64,000 nt of DNA from DASVBE01 sp963770375 (GTDB lineage Bacteria; Actinomycetota; Actinomycetes; Streptosporangiales; Streptosporangiaceae), in NCBI GenBank assembly GCA_963770375.1, contig CAVYPM010000028.1, forward strand, positions 62,001-126,000, written 5' to 3'. This document shows, piece after piece, positions 30,566 to 39,573 of this stretch (position 1 is its first letter; each line of letters begins with the position of its first letter). The notes under the pieces are model-generated. The model saw only the letters and a program-made list of their open reading frames with translations, was not told the origin of the DNA and did no database searches. Made by a program: the position numbers and the translations under genes.

Positions 30566-32286
30566 GAGACCTCCTCAGTGCTGGCCCGTGCGGCCCAGGC
30601 GGCAAACGACTCACCTGGCTGGCGCCCGGAGTCGAAACGGCGGAGCACCCGTTCCACGTAGTCCGGCAGATCCGCGGCGGTCGTCTTCAGCCCCCGGACC
30701 TTCCTGCCGAAACCGGAGTCGGTGCCGTCCCCCCCGTTCAGGCTGCCCCCGAGATGGATCTGGTAGCCCTCTGTCTGCGTTCCGTCCGGAAGAGTAACCA
30801 CCATCCCCTTCAGGCCGATATCGGCCGTCTGGATCCTGGCGCATGAGTTGGGGCACCCGTTGACGTTGATCGTCACCGGCTCGGTGAAGTCAGGCAGCCG
30901 CCGCTCCAGCTCGCTGATCAGGTCCGCGGCACGGTGCTTGGTCTCCACGATGGCGAGCTTGCAGAACTCGATGCCGGTGCAGGCCATGGTCTGCCGCCGG
31001 AACACGCTGGGGGTCACCGGCAGGCCGGCCGCGGCCAGCTCGCTGGCCAGCGCGGCGGTCTGCTCGCCGGGCACGTCGAGGATCACCATTTTCTGCTCGG
31101 TGGTGGTCCGCACCCGCCCGCTGCCGTACCGGGCGGCCAGCTTCGCGATCAGGGCCAGCGAATCGGCGTTCAGCCGGCCCACGGTGGGCGCGAAGCCGAC
31201 GAAGAAGAGGCCGTCCTTCTGCGGGTGGATGCCGACGTGGTCCCGGCTCCGGCCGGCGGTCGGCTCCGGCGCCGGGCCGTCGGCGAGCCGGAAGCCGAGG
31301 TAGTCGCGCTCCAGCACCTCCCTGAACCGCTCCGGGCCCCAGTCCGCGATGAGGAACTTGATCCGGGCCCGGTGCCGCAGCCGCCGGTAGCCGTAGTCCC
31401 TGAAGATCCCGGTCACCCCGGCCCACACCGCGTCGACCTGGTCCGGCCGGACGAACGCGCCGAGCCGCTTGCCGATCATCGGGTTGGTGGACAGCCCGCC
31501 GCCGACCCACAGGTCGTACCCGGGTGTGCCGTCCGGGCCGGTCACCCCGGCGAACGCGATGTCGTTGATCTCGTGCAGGGTGCACTGGACCGGGCAGCCG
31601 CTGATCGCGGACTTGAACTTGCGCGGAAGATTCGAGAACTCCGGATTGCCGATGTACCGGGAGTGCGTCCTGCGGATCTCCGGGGTGGCGTCGAGGATCT
31701 CGGTCGCGTCGATGCCCGCCAGCGGGCAGCCGAGGATCACCCGGGGGGTGTCCCCGCACGCCTCCATGGTGGACAGCCCGACAGCCTCCAGCGCCTCCCA
31801 GATGGCGGGCACGTCCTCGATCTGGATCCAGTGCAGCTGGATGTTCTGCCGGTCGGTCACGTCGGCGGTGCCGCGCGCGTACCGGCGGGAGATGTCGGCG
31901 ATGGTGGTCAGCTGGTCGTAGTCGAGCTGCCCGCCGTCGATCCGCACCCGCAGCATGAAGTAGCGGTCGTCCAGCTCCTCCGGCTCGAGCGTGGCCGTCT
32001 TCCCGCCGCTGATCCCGGGCTTGCGCTGGGTGTACAGGCCGAACCAGCGGAACCGGCCGCGCAGGTCAGCAGGGTCGATCGAGTCGAATCCGCGCTTGGA
32101 ATAGATGTCGATGATGCGCTGCCGCACGTTCAGCCCATCGTCGTTCTTCTTGTTCTCCTCGTTCTTGTTCAGCGGCTCGCGGTAGCCGAGCGCCCACTGG
32201 CCTTCGCCGCGGGCCGGGCGGCTGCGGCCGCCGGCCCGCGCTGGCGCCTGCCGCGGGATCGCTGGGGACGTGCTGGTGATCGTCAT
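30562..32286 (-). CDS. nirA: ferredoxin-dependent sulfite reductase
   Basis: 574 residues, the usual length. Two ferredoxin-like and two siroheme/4Fe-4S half-domains are present. The cluster ligands are C-x5-C in MACTGIEFCKLA and C-x3-C in NVNGCPNSCARI; siroheme-binding basic residues are found in the preceding half (TRRYARGTADVTDRQNIQLH). It reduces sulfite to sulfide (some members reduce nitrite) with ferredoxin. Adjacent cysH and chelatase genes argue for sulfite. ATG 32286 has a weak GAAGGG site. A putative leader peptide lies 130 bases upstream. Confidence 0.94.
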   Translation of the reverse strand: MTITSTSPAIPRQAPARAGGRSRPARGEGQWALGYREPLNKNEENKKNDDGLNVRQRIIDIYSKRGFDSIDPADLRGRFRWFGLYTQRKPGISGGKTATLEPEELDDRYFMLRVRIDGGQLDYDQLTTIADISRRYARGTADVTDRQNIQLHWIQIEDVPAIWEALEAVGLSTMEACGDTPRVILGCPLAGIDATEILDATPEIRRTHSRYIGNPEFSNLPRKFKSAISGCPVQCTLHEINDIAFAGVTGPDGTPGYDLWVGGGLSTNPMIGKRLGAFVRPDQVDAVWAGVTGIFRDYGYRRLRHRARIKFLIADWGPERFREVLERDYLGFRLADGPAPEPTAGRSRDHVGIHPQKDGLFFVGFAPTVGRLNADSLALIAKLAARYGSGRVRTTTEQKMVILDVPGEQTAALASELAAAGLPVTPSVFRRQTMACTGIEFCKLAIVETKHRAADLISELERRLPDFTEPVTINVNGCPNSCARIQTADIGLKGMVVTLPDGTQTEGYQIHLGGSLNGGDGTDSGFGRKVRGLKTTAADLPDYVERVLRRFDSGRQPGESFAAWAARASTEEVS

Positions 32287-32415
32287 GAGAGGGGGCCCTT
32301 CGGGTCCGGGACGAGCTGCGGCACGGGCGGCATGAACGGCGTACGGGCAGCCCGCAGCCCCGGGCAGGGCACGGGAGGCCGGACCGCTCAGCCTGCTGTC
32401 AGGAAGGCAGGTGAA

Positions 32416-32502
32416 TTAGCGGCCGGTACAGCGGATCGCGGTGCGGATCCGGAGGAAGTCGACGTGCCGCCGCGAGACCAGCAGCGGGTCGGCATACGTC
32501 AC
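32416..32502 (-). CDS. putative Cys-containing leader peptide upstream of nirA
   Basis: A 28-residue frame starting at GTG 32502 and ending ...LLVSRRHVDFLRIRTAIRC + TGR. The RRHVD...(A)xxC ending resembles the short 'putative leader peptides' found before sulfur genes in many actinomycetes, where ribosome stalling at Cys codons is thought to sense cysteine supply. The single Cys is four codons before the stop. No good ribosome-binding site is seen. The 130 bases after it contain GC-rich inverted repeats that could form alternative stems before nirA. The rest of the 32287-32719 gap has no other recognisable gene. Confidence 0.55.
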   Translation of the reverse strand: MTYADPLLVSRRHVDFLRIRTAIRCTGR

Positions 32503-32719
32503 GTTCGGGCGGGCAGCATCTCCGCCACGGCGCAAGGCGACACCAGGGACGCCAGCAGCCGTAGTCCACCAGACGGTGCTGTCAGTCACGTAAGACGGCA
32601 ACAGCGGGCCCGCGGAGGCTATTCCGCCCGCCGCGCCCGGATTGCCGGAAGGTACGACAGCGCCTGGCCGCCCGGGCAAGCCCCGGCTGGCCAGGCGCCA
32701 GTAAACCGCGCGGTAGCGG

Positions 32720-33019
32720 TCAGGCTGCGTTGGCCCGCCGCATCCGGCGCCTGCGCTCCGATGCCCGCTCGTCCTCATTCAGCCCGCCCCAGGTCCCGTA
32801 CTTCTCCGGCCGTGACACCGCGTAGCTGAGACACTCGGTGCGGACCGGGCAGGACGCGCAGAGCGTCTTGGCCTTGCGCTCGCGGATGTCCCGTTCCGGC
32901 TGCCGCTCGCCGTCCGGGCCAAAGAAGAGGACCACTTCCTTACCGCGGCACGCGGCGTCGTCTTGCCAGCCCCAGTTCGGCCGGGGCATCACGGCGGCCT
33001 GACGACGGACCTCAGACAT
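32720..33019 (-). CDS. WhiB-family iron-sulfur regulator
   Basis: 99 residues from ATG 33019, which has GAGGAGA 7 bases upstream. Four Cys at about residues 24, 54, 57 and 63 (AACRG, TLCASCPVRTEC) would bind a 4Fe-4S cluster. GTWGGLNEDE is the turn that contacts sigma factor, and a basic tail (RRRRMRRAN) should bind DNA. Which Wbl subgroup it belongs to is not clear. It lies upstream of, and on the same strand as, the sulfate-reduction operon, but 217 bases separate it from the leader peptide, so co-transcription is not certain. Confidence 0.92.
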   Translation of the reverse strand: MSEVRRQAAVMPRPNWGWQDDAACRGKEVVLFFGPDGERQPERDIRERKAKTLCASCPVRTECLSYAVSRPEKYGTWGGLNEDERASERRRRMRRANAA

Positions 33020-33158
33020 GGTGGATCTCCTCAACGAGCTATATATTCGCGTTCATCGTTTGGTTCAGGCAGGGCTCCGGCTCGCTGCGCCACGCCACCC
33101 GTCTCGCACTGCGCGCGTTCGCCCCGTCGGCTGATCTAACGCGTTACATCGCCTCAGT

Positions 33159-33178
33159 GTTCCCGCACACGCGGGAAC
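33159..33178. repeat. perfect 8-bp hairpin in the 430-base gap upstream of whiB
   Basis: GTTCCCGC, loop ACAC, GCGGGAAC. It lies in the divergent region between whiB (start 33019) and the low-complexity gene (start 33450). It may be an operator or an RNA stem. The remaining gap 33020-33449 has lower GC stretches (ATATATTCGCG near 33040, ATCATCATG near 33237) consistent with promoters but no gene that I can support. Confidence 0.5.
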
Positions 33179-33449
33179 CGCAAAGGGAAGTGCGAAGGCA
33201 GGATCGGCGAAACACCTCGAACGGCGAGCCGAGGCATCATCATGCCATCTGTGCGCGCTGCGCGCAGGCACCCTTCAGAAACTTCTCCCTCTTAGGCACC
33301 GCTTCTTTCCTCCCGGCACGGCCGGCCGTTGGCGGCCCCGGAGCCCGCCGCCGTTGGCCGCGCCGCTGGTCACCGTTACGGAGTGGCTGGTCACCCGTTG
33401 CCTGGTTAAGGGACAGTTCGGTGGACAAGTCCGATAGATCAGCGTCACT

Positions 33450-34559
33450 ATGGGCTCCATGTCGACGACGGAACCAGCTCCGCTGCCACGTCTCGGTGAA
33501 GTGTTCTTCGACGTCCGGAGCACGGCCAGGAGCCTGCGAATCAGCTGGTATTCCGACACCGGCGTGGCGGTGCTCAGCATCTGGCAGGGCGGCACCTGCA
33601 CCGGGAGCTTCCGCCTTCCCATGGGCGATGTACCCCGCCTGATCGCCGTGCTTCAGGCGGGCCCGCCCGCCGCGGACAGCCCCGGGGCCGCCCCGGCGCA
33701 GTACGGCCGCGCCGGCGGGGGAGTGGCCCCCGGCCCGGCCGGGCCCGGCCAGCCGCCCGCCGGCGGCTCGCTGCACTACCCCGGCGGCGCCGCCGCGCCG
33801 CCCTACGCGGACCAGGCCCCGGCTCCCGCGGCCGATCCCTACGGCAGCGGCCCGTACCCCGCCAGCCCAGTTCCCGCCAGTTACCCGCCCGCCGCCGCGG
33901 CCGGTTATCCCGCGGCCAGCGAAGCGGCCGGCTACCCGGGCGACGCCAGCGGCTACCCAGCGGCGGGCTACCTGGCCGCCCCGGCGGCCGCGGCCCCGCC
34001 CGTCAGCCCGTACCCGGCCGATCCGTATCCGCCCGGCCCGTCGGGCTATGCCCCGCCGCCCGCCCCGAGCGCCCCGGCGGCCAGCCCGCCCTACCCGCCG
34101 CCCGCGGCGCCCTACGGCAATTCCGGGGAGTACACCAGGACCGGCGACTTCCTCAGGCCGGCCTACCTGGATGCTGCCGCGGAGCCACCCGCCGCAAGCC
34201 ACGGTCACCGCCCTGGCAGCCACCGGGCCGGCCAGGACTACGGGACCGGGCAGGACTACCGGGCTGGCCACGATTACGGTGCCGGCCAGGAATACGGCGC
34301 CGGCCAGGAATACGGCGCGGGCCAGGAATACGGGGCCGGCCCCGGATCCGGCTCTCACCGCGATCCTGAGGCCAGCCCCGATTACCCGGCGGGCCCCGGC
34401 TATCCGGCCGGGCCTTCCCCCTCCGGCTGGGATTACCGTTCGCCGGTGGCCGTCGGGGTCAGCACCGGGCCGCTACCCGAGTCACACCCCTACGGTGCGC
34501 CGGACGGCCCGGACGGCCCGCACGGCGATCCGCCTGGCTCATCGGGTTCCTTTGCCTGA
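33450..34559 (+). CDS. small conserved N-terminal domain with a long Pro/Ala/Gly/Tyr-rich tail
   Basis: 369 residues. Residues 1-70 are an ordered-looking domain (LPRLGEVFFDVRSTARSLRI, SWYSDTGVAVLSIWQGG, TCTGSFRLPMGDVPRLIAVL) seen in other actinomycete proteins of unknown function. Residues 75-369 are low-complexity, with many PY, GY and YP pairs and a tandem hexapeptide region. No signal peptide or membrane segment is visible. The tail looks intrinsically disordered. ATG 33450 or ATG 33459 could start it. Function not known. Confidence 0.65.
   Translation: MGSMSTTEPAPLPRLGEVFFDVRSTARSLRISWYSDTGVAVLSIWQGGTCTGSFRLPMGDVPRLIAVLQAGPPAADSPGAAPAQYGRAGGGVAPGPAGPGQPPAGGSLHYPGGAAAPPYADQAPAPAADPYGSGPYPASPVPASYPPAAAAGYPAASEAAGYPGDASGYPAAGYLAAPAAAAPPVSPYPADPYPPGPSGYAPPPAPSAPAASPPYPPPAAPYGNSGEYTRTGDFLRPAYLDAAAEPPAASHGHRPGSHRAGQDYGTGQDYRAGHDYGAGQEYGAGQEYGAGQEYGAGPGSGSHRDPEASPDYPAGPGYPAGPSPSGWDYRSPVAVGVSTGPLPESHPYGAPDGPDGPHGDPPGSSGSFA
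34228..34345 (+). repeat. tandem 18-bp repeats encoding a Tyr-containing hexapeptide
   Basis: About six consecutive copies of an 18-bp unit (GCCGGCCAGGAATACGGC and variants). They encode GQDYGT-GQDYRA-GHDYGA and then three copies of GQEYGA. The last three copies are nearly identical at the DNA level, suggesting recent expansion by slippage or unequal recombination. Confidence 0.85.
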
Positions 34560-34784
34560 CCTGATCCCCGAGCATTGCACGGCCGGCCCGGTTTCTCTGC
34601 CCCCCGCCGCGGGGTGGCCTTTACCTGAACCGGCCCGCGGGCAATAGCGCGCCCCGGCATTTCCTGCGCGCTTGCCAGCCCGCCGGGCCGGCCGCTGGCA
34701 CCGCCCGCAGAAATGTGCAGGCATGCTCCGTTACACAGGCCGCGACGTGGGGATATACGCGCGGCGGGGGAAGGGGGAGATCAA

Positions 34785-35127
34785 GTGGCAAAGAAGGTCT
34801 CGGTTACATTCGCCTGTGACTACGACGAAAAAGAGATTCCCGACGGCGAGCACAGGATGCGCGCGTTCAGCCTCGACGGGCGGGATTACGAGATCGATCT
34901 GTGCCTTCGGCACAGCCAGAAGTTCGACGAGCTTTTCGGCAAGTTCGCGGAGCGGGCGCGCAAGGCGTCGGGCCGCGGCGCGACGCGCCCGAAGCGGCGG
35001 ACTTCTGCGCACCGGCGGCAGCAGCGCGGAGATCCGCCGCTGGGCCAAGAGCAACGGCATCACGGTCAGCGACCGGGGCCGTATCCCGGCCGAGGCGATC
35101 GAGAAGTACAACGCCAGTCACCACTGA
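34785..35127 (+). CDS. lsr2: Lsr2-family nucleoid-associated protein, frameshifted in the linker
   Basis: From GTG 34785 (GGGGGAG a few bases upstream) the N-terminal dimerisation domain reads MAKKVSVTFACDYDEKEIPD...FELF-like KFDELFGKFAERARKASGRG. The DNA-binding domain lies in the +1 frame: SSAEIRRWAKSNGITVSDRG, RIPAEAIEKYNASH, ending at 35127. The AT-hook-like RGR element here appears as SDRGRIP, the usual site. The length is one base too many for a single frame; the shift lies at about 34971-35010, around GGCGCGACGCGCCC. Lsr2 silences AT-rich, horizontally acquired DNA. An indel error is more likely than a true loss, though actinomycetes often have two lsr2 copies. Confidence 0.82.
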
Positions 35128-35163
35128 GCGCCGTGTTACGGCCTGGCCTCATGACGGGTGCCG

Positions 35164-35955
35164 TCACCAGGACCGGGCGGCGGGGGCCCTGACCCTGCGC
35201 GGGGCACGGTCCCTGCGCCCGGGCTGGTGACGGCCGCTGCTGTGGCCGCGGTAGCGGTAACCGGCCCGGGCGCCCCGGGCCCGGCGCCCGCCGGGGCGCG
35301 CGGCGGGGTCCGCCGCCGGGACGGGGTCCTGCGATTCGTCCGCCCGCAGCGGGCCCACCACGGCGGTCAGGGCCAGGGCGTTGGGCACGCTGAGCAAGCC
35401 CTCGGTGGTGTCCAGCCGGACGTAGGTGATCCCGATGTCGGTCACGGTGCCCTGGATCTCGCCGCCAAGCGCGCCGGCCCGCATCCTGACCTGGTCACCC
35501 ACGCTGAACGGCCGGGCGAGCATCAGCATCACGCCGGCGAACACGTTGCCCAGCGCCTGCTGGGCCGCGATACCGATCAGCACCGCGGTGAACGCGGTGC
35601 CCAGCAGCAGGTTGCTGATCGGGACCTTGAATAGCTCCAGCGTGATGATGACGTTGGCGAGCCCTCCGGCCAGCACGATCGTGTAACGGACCACCGCCGC
35701 GTGCGCCGCGCCGGTGCGCGGTTCGAGCAGGTCCCTGGCGATCCGTGAGAAGCCGATCGTGGCGAAAAAGGCCAGCAGGCAGAACGCCACCGCGCCGCCC
35801 GCCGCGACCAGCTGCTGGGTAACCGGCCCGTCGGTGCTCCAGCCGCTCAGGCCGTCCCCGGCCAGCCCGGAGGTGATCGCCGCGGCGATGGCGAGGACCA
35901 GTGCGATGACCGACCGCCAGAAGCGGGCCGAGCTCAGGGTGGAAGGCACGGGCAT
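35164..35955 (-). CDS. small-conductance mechanosensitive channel (MscS family)
   Basis: 263 residues. Three to four membrane helices precede the pore-lining TM3 and beta domain: AVLIGIAAQQALGNVFAGVM, LMLARPFSVGDQVRM, GTVTDIGITYVRLDTTEGLL, SVPNALALTAVVGPL. This is the MscS core; the large cytoplasmic cage is short and the last 50 residues are Arg/Pro/Ala-rich and not conserved. It should release solutes on hypo-osmotic shock. It converges with lsr2, with 36 bases between the stops. Confidence 0.85.
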   Translation of the reverse strand: MPVPSTLSSARFWRSVIALVLAIAAAITSGLAGDGLSGWSTDGPVTQQLVAAGGAVAFCLLAFFATIGFSRIARDLLEPRTGAAHAAVVRYTIVLAGGLANVIITLELFKVPISNLLLGTAFTAVLIGIAAQQALGNVFAGVMLMLARPFSVGDQVRMRAGALGGEIQGTVTDIGITYVRLDTTEGLLSVPNALALTAVVGPLRADESQDPVPAADPAARPGGRRARGARAGYRYRGHSSGRHQPGRRDRAPRRVRAPAARSW

Positions 35956-36033
35956 ACGCTACCCAGGCCCGGCATGACTGATCCCGGGGGCCGGGCGGCA
36001 CCCCGGGATCAGGTCTGTGATTGTGCGCCGGCT

Positions 36034-37708
36034 TCAGTCGATTGCGGCCGGTGGTGCGCCGGCCCGGTTCCGGTTCAGCACCCGGCCCAGGCCCTTCCTG
36101 GTGGCCATGATGTACACCCGGTCCTGCGGCATCAGCCGGTAGTCCGGCCGCGGGGACCAGTCGACCCGGGCCGACCCGCGGCGGCGCAGCGCGATCACCC
36201 GCACCTCGCCGGCCTGGTGGACCTCGCGGACGAGCTGGCCGGCCACGTCGCCATCGGCGTGGACCTGGACGTCGGCCAGCAGCAGGACATGCCGCCCGAC
36301 CGGCATGGTGCGCAGCATCTGGTGCTCGAGCAGGGCGGCGGCGAAGGCCGGCGCGGCCAGGTACGGCACGCTGCGGGACACCGTGTTGCCGACCGTCTTC
36401 TGCACCCGCTCAGCCAGGTCGTCGTTGTACAGCCGCAGCACGATCCGCACGTCCTCGTTCAGTCCCCGGGCGTGCAGCGCGGTCTCCAGGTTGGCGGTGT
36501 CGCTGTCGGTCACCGAGACCAGCGACTGGCAGGTGCTGATGCCCGCCGCGCGGAGCGTCTCCTCCCGGTGGGTCTCGCCGATGACCACCTTCAGGCCGAG
36601 CCGGCGGGCCATCGGGATGCCGGCCGCGTCCTCACGCTTGTCCACGCAGACCACGTCGTAGCCGAGGTCGTGCAGCTGGCCCACGATCCGGGTGCCGACG
36701 TTGCCCAGGCCGGCCACGATGACGTGGTCCGACATCGGCCGGTCGGGCCCGCGCAGCGATCCGGTCAGCCGGGCGCCCACGATGGCGGCGGTCACCAGCG
36801 GCAGGAACGCCATCCCGTCGAAGGTCAGCAGGAACTGGGCGACCTTCTCGGTGATCGGCAGGTCCGCCCTGGTCACCGCCGTGCCCGCGGCGTCGAGGAA
36901 GGTGAAGTACAGCGCGTTGCCCAGCGACCGCCCGGACGCGAGCAGCAGCGAGAAACCGGCCAGCAGCACCACGAGCAGCAGGCCGAAGAGCGCGCCCACC
37001 TTGTGGCCGAACAGCATCCGGGCGCCGCGGCCGACGGCCCGCAGCGGGTGGCGGCGCGCGCCGCGGCAGATGGAACCGCGGCGTGCCGTCGGCCACGGCC
37101 AGCACCAGGTCGGCCTCGTGATCCTCGCTGGGCAGCAGGCTGGTGGGCTGCCCGAGCCCGGCCGTGACGGCCAGCCCGCAGACCACGTGCTCGCGGTCGG
37201 TGTCCTCGCGGCGGGCCACGTACAGGGTCCGGCCGGACACCCGCACATGGGCCGGCACCGGCTCGCCCAGCGCGGAGGCCACGAACGACGGCGCGGCCAT
37301 GGCCGAGCCGGACAGCACCGCGCAGTCGCTGAAGAAGGTCCTGATCCGCTCGCCCAGGCTGGTGTTGAAGATCGCCAGGACCAGCCGGAGGTCCGGGTTG
37401 ACCTCGGTGGCCCGCAGCGCGGCGTGGAAGTTGCCGAGGTCGTCCTGGCGGAGCAGGGCCAGCGCCCGGGCCGACTGCACATTGGCCGCGGTGAACGCGT
37501 GCGCGTCGAGTTCGGTGTGCTCGATGACGGTGACGCCGGGCAGCCGGGCGATGTCCGGCCCGCGGTCCCGCCGCGCGGACGGCATGATCACCGTGACCTG
37601 CTCGCCGTACCGGGCGGTGAGCTCCTCGACCACCCGCAGTGTCAGCGAGTCGTCGCCGCAGGCGATCAGGTGGCCGGAACCGTCCGGCGTGGGCGGGAAG
37701 GAGGCCAC
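36034..37708 (-). CDS. RCK/CASTOR-like ion-channel protein, frameshifted
   Basis: Two frames make one protein of about 557 residues. Part 1, from GTG 37708, is an RCK-like NAD-binding domain (HLIACGDDSLTLRVVEELTA...VIEHTELDAHAF). Part 2 starts about 37060 with two membrane helices (VGALFGLLLVVLLAGFSLLL and a second near LTFDGMAFLPLVTAAIVGA) and continues with a second RCK domain (DHVIVAGLGNVGTRIVGQLH). The segment between the helices reads LYFTFLDAAGTAV and lacks the TVGYG potassium filter, as in CASTOR-like channels. The break is one surplus base at 37051-37066, in GCGGCGCGCGCCGC. Confidence 0.78.
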
Positions 37709-37798
37709 GGGCGCGATCTTAGCCCGGCCAAAGGGTGTTCTAATCGCCGGAATGCCGCAATACGGGCGCGGGCCGCCGCGGGCCCGCCGGGGCGCGGC

Positions 37799-38575
37799 CT
37801 AGTTCTGGCGGCTGAGCTGGGACGGCACCTTGGCCGCGGCGGCACGGTCGAGCAGGAACAGGGTCTGCTGCCGGCCGCGGGCGCCCGCCGCCGGGACCTG
37901 GACCTTGCCGGCGCCGGACAGCGCGAGCCGGATCGCCCCGGCCTTGTCGTCACCCGAGGCGATGATCCATACCTCCCTGGCGCCCTGGATGGCCGGGAAG
38001 GTGAGGGTCAGCCGGACCGGCGGCGGCTTGGGGGAGCCGTGCACCGCCACCACCGCCCGGTCGTCCTCGTATACCGCGGGCTGGCCGGGGAACAGCGACG
38101 CCACGTGGCCCTCGGGCCCGATGCCCAGCATCAGGATGTCGAACGCCGGGGCCAGCCCGTGATCCTCCGGCGGGGTGACCGCGCGCAGCCAGCCGTCGTA
38201 CCGGGCCGCGGCGGCCTCCGGGTTGTCGCCGTCCGGGCCGTCCGGGCCGGGCATCGGGTGCACAAGGTCCGGGTTCACGTCGACGTGGTCGAGCAGCGCG
38301 GCCCGCGCCCCGGTCTCGTTGCGGTCCGGGTGCCCGGCGGGCAGGAACCGCTCGTCGCCCCACCAGATCTCGGTGTGCCGCCAGTCGACCGCGTCCCTGG
38401 CCGGCGCGGCGGCCAGCTCGGCCAGCACCCGGGTGCCGATTCCGCCCCCGGTCAGCACCAGGGAGGCCCGGCCGCGGCTCGCGACCACGTCGACCAGCCT
38501 GGTCACCAGCCGGGCGGCGACCGCCTTGGCCAGCTCGTCGGCGTCCCGGTGGATCAGCACCCCGGGCGCGGTCAC
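37799..38575 (-). CDS. pgl: 6-phosphogluconolactonase
   Basis: 258 residues of the DevB/Pgl type: VLTGGGIGTRVLAEL, WWGDERFLPAGHPDRNE (the metal-site region), FDILMLGIGPEGHVASLFPG and ASGDDKAGAIRLALSG. It hydrolyses 6-phosphogluconolactone, the product of Zwf. The GTG start overlaps the opcA stop (GTGA). The gene is the last of the tkt-tal-zwf-opcA-pgl operon. Confidence 0.94.
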   Translation of the reverse strand: MTAPGVLIHRDADELAKAVAARLVTRLVDVVASRGRASLVLTGGGIGTRVLAELAAAPARDAVDWRHTEIWWGDERFLPAGHPDRNETGARAALLDHVDVNPDLVHPMPGPDGPDGDNPEAAAARYDGWLRAVTPPEDHGLAPAFDILMLGIGPEGHVASLFPGQPAVYEDDRAVVAVHGSPKPPPVRLTLTFPAIQGAREVWIIASGDDKAGAIRLALSGAGKVQVPAAGARGRQQTLFLLDRAAAAKVPSQLSRQN

Positions 38576-39516
38576 GAGGCCGCCCCGGCGTCCGCTCCGT
38601 TAGCCGCCGGGGCGCCCGCCCCGGCGGCCAGCTCGGCCAGCGTCTCGCCGTACACCTCGTCCGGGTTCAGCCGGCGCAGCTCCTCGGCCAGCAGCTCGGG
38701 CGCCTCCCGCCGGTGCAGGGCCACCCGCCGGTCCGGCTGGCCGGGCTTGCTCAGCGTGGCCAGCCGCCCGTCGCCCCGGGCCAGCACGATGTCGCCTTCC
38801 GAGGTGGCGAACCGGACCTCGGTGACCCCCGGGCCGCCGGACTCGTCCCGGCTGAACGGCACGCCCAGGCGGCAGGACAGCCACGCCGCGATCAGGTCCG
38901 CGGTCGGGTTGCCCTTCTCCGCCGCCACGTGCCCGCCGGTGATCGTGCCGTGCGGCGGATCCAGCGTCGCGGCCAGCAGCGTGCGCCACGACGTGGCCCG
39001 GGTCCAGGCCAGGTCGGTGTCGCCCTGCTGGTAGCCGCGGGCCAGCACGGTCAGCGCGTCCCGCGGCGACGGCGACTCGGCCGAGTCGGTGACCCGCCGC
39101 TGCGCCAGCACGCCCAGCGGGTCGGCGGACGGGGTGGCCGGGCCCTCGCCCGGCCACCACACCAGCACCGGGGTGTCCGGCGCGAGCAGCGGCCTGACCA
39201 CCGACTCGGCGTGCTGGCCGAGCGGGCCGTACATCCTCAGCAGCACGGTCTGGCTGGGTCCGGCCTCGCCGGTGTGGATCTCCGCGTCCAGCCGGGACTC
39301 GGAGGCCGGCCGGCGGATGATCACGCCGAGGATCCGGCACGGGTGCTGGCGGCCCGCCTCGTTGGCCGCCCGCATCGCGTCGTACTGGCCGCCCTCGTCG
39401 GTCACGATGATCAGGTTGAGCACCATGCCGGTGGTCCCGCCGCCGAGCCGCTTGCGCTCCCGGGACAGCGCCTCGCGGATCGCGCTGGTCGTGGTCTCGG
39501 TCAGGTCAATGGTCAT
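38572..39516 (-). CDS. opcA: glucose-6-phosphate dehydrogenase assembly protein OpcA
   Basis: 314 residues. It begins MTIDLTETTTSAIREALSRE and contains MVLNLIIVTDEGGQYDA, HPCRILGVIIRR, VLVWWPGEGP and FSRDESGGPGVTEVRF, all typical of OpcA. The protein supports assembly or redox activation of glucose-6-phosphate dehydrogenase. It is encoded between zwf and pgl as in other actinomycetes and cyanobacteria. The last 20 residues are Ala/Gly-rich. Confidence 0.93.
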   Translation of the reverse strand: MTIDLTETTTSAIREALSRERKRLGGGTTGMVLNLIIVTDEGGQYDAMRAANEAGRQHPCRILGVIIRRPASESRLDAEIHTGEAGPSQTVLLRMYGPLGQHAESVVRPLLAPDTPVLVWWPGEGPATPSADPLGVLAQRRVTDSAESPSPRDALTVLARGYQQGDTDLAWTRATSWRTLLAATLDPPHGTITGGHVAAEKGNPTADLIAAWLSCRLGVPFSRDESGGPGVTEVRFATSEGDIVLARGDGRLATLSKPGQPDRRVALHRREAPELLAEELRRLNPDEVYGETLAELAAGAGAPAANGADAGAAS

Positions 39517-39573
39517 CGCGGTCTCTTCCTGCGGTCGGCGCGGCTCCGGCGGGTCGGCTCGCGGTCCCGGGGG

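Noticed and set aside
33159..33178. CRISPR-like repeat: CCCGCACACGCGGG resembles actinomycete type I-E repeats
   Set aside because: Only one copy exists, with no spacers and no cas genes nearby.
33065..33271. A 68-codon open frame on the minus strand upstream of whiB
   Set aside because: No domain or good ribosome-binding site; codon usage looks random and it overlaps the hairpin region.
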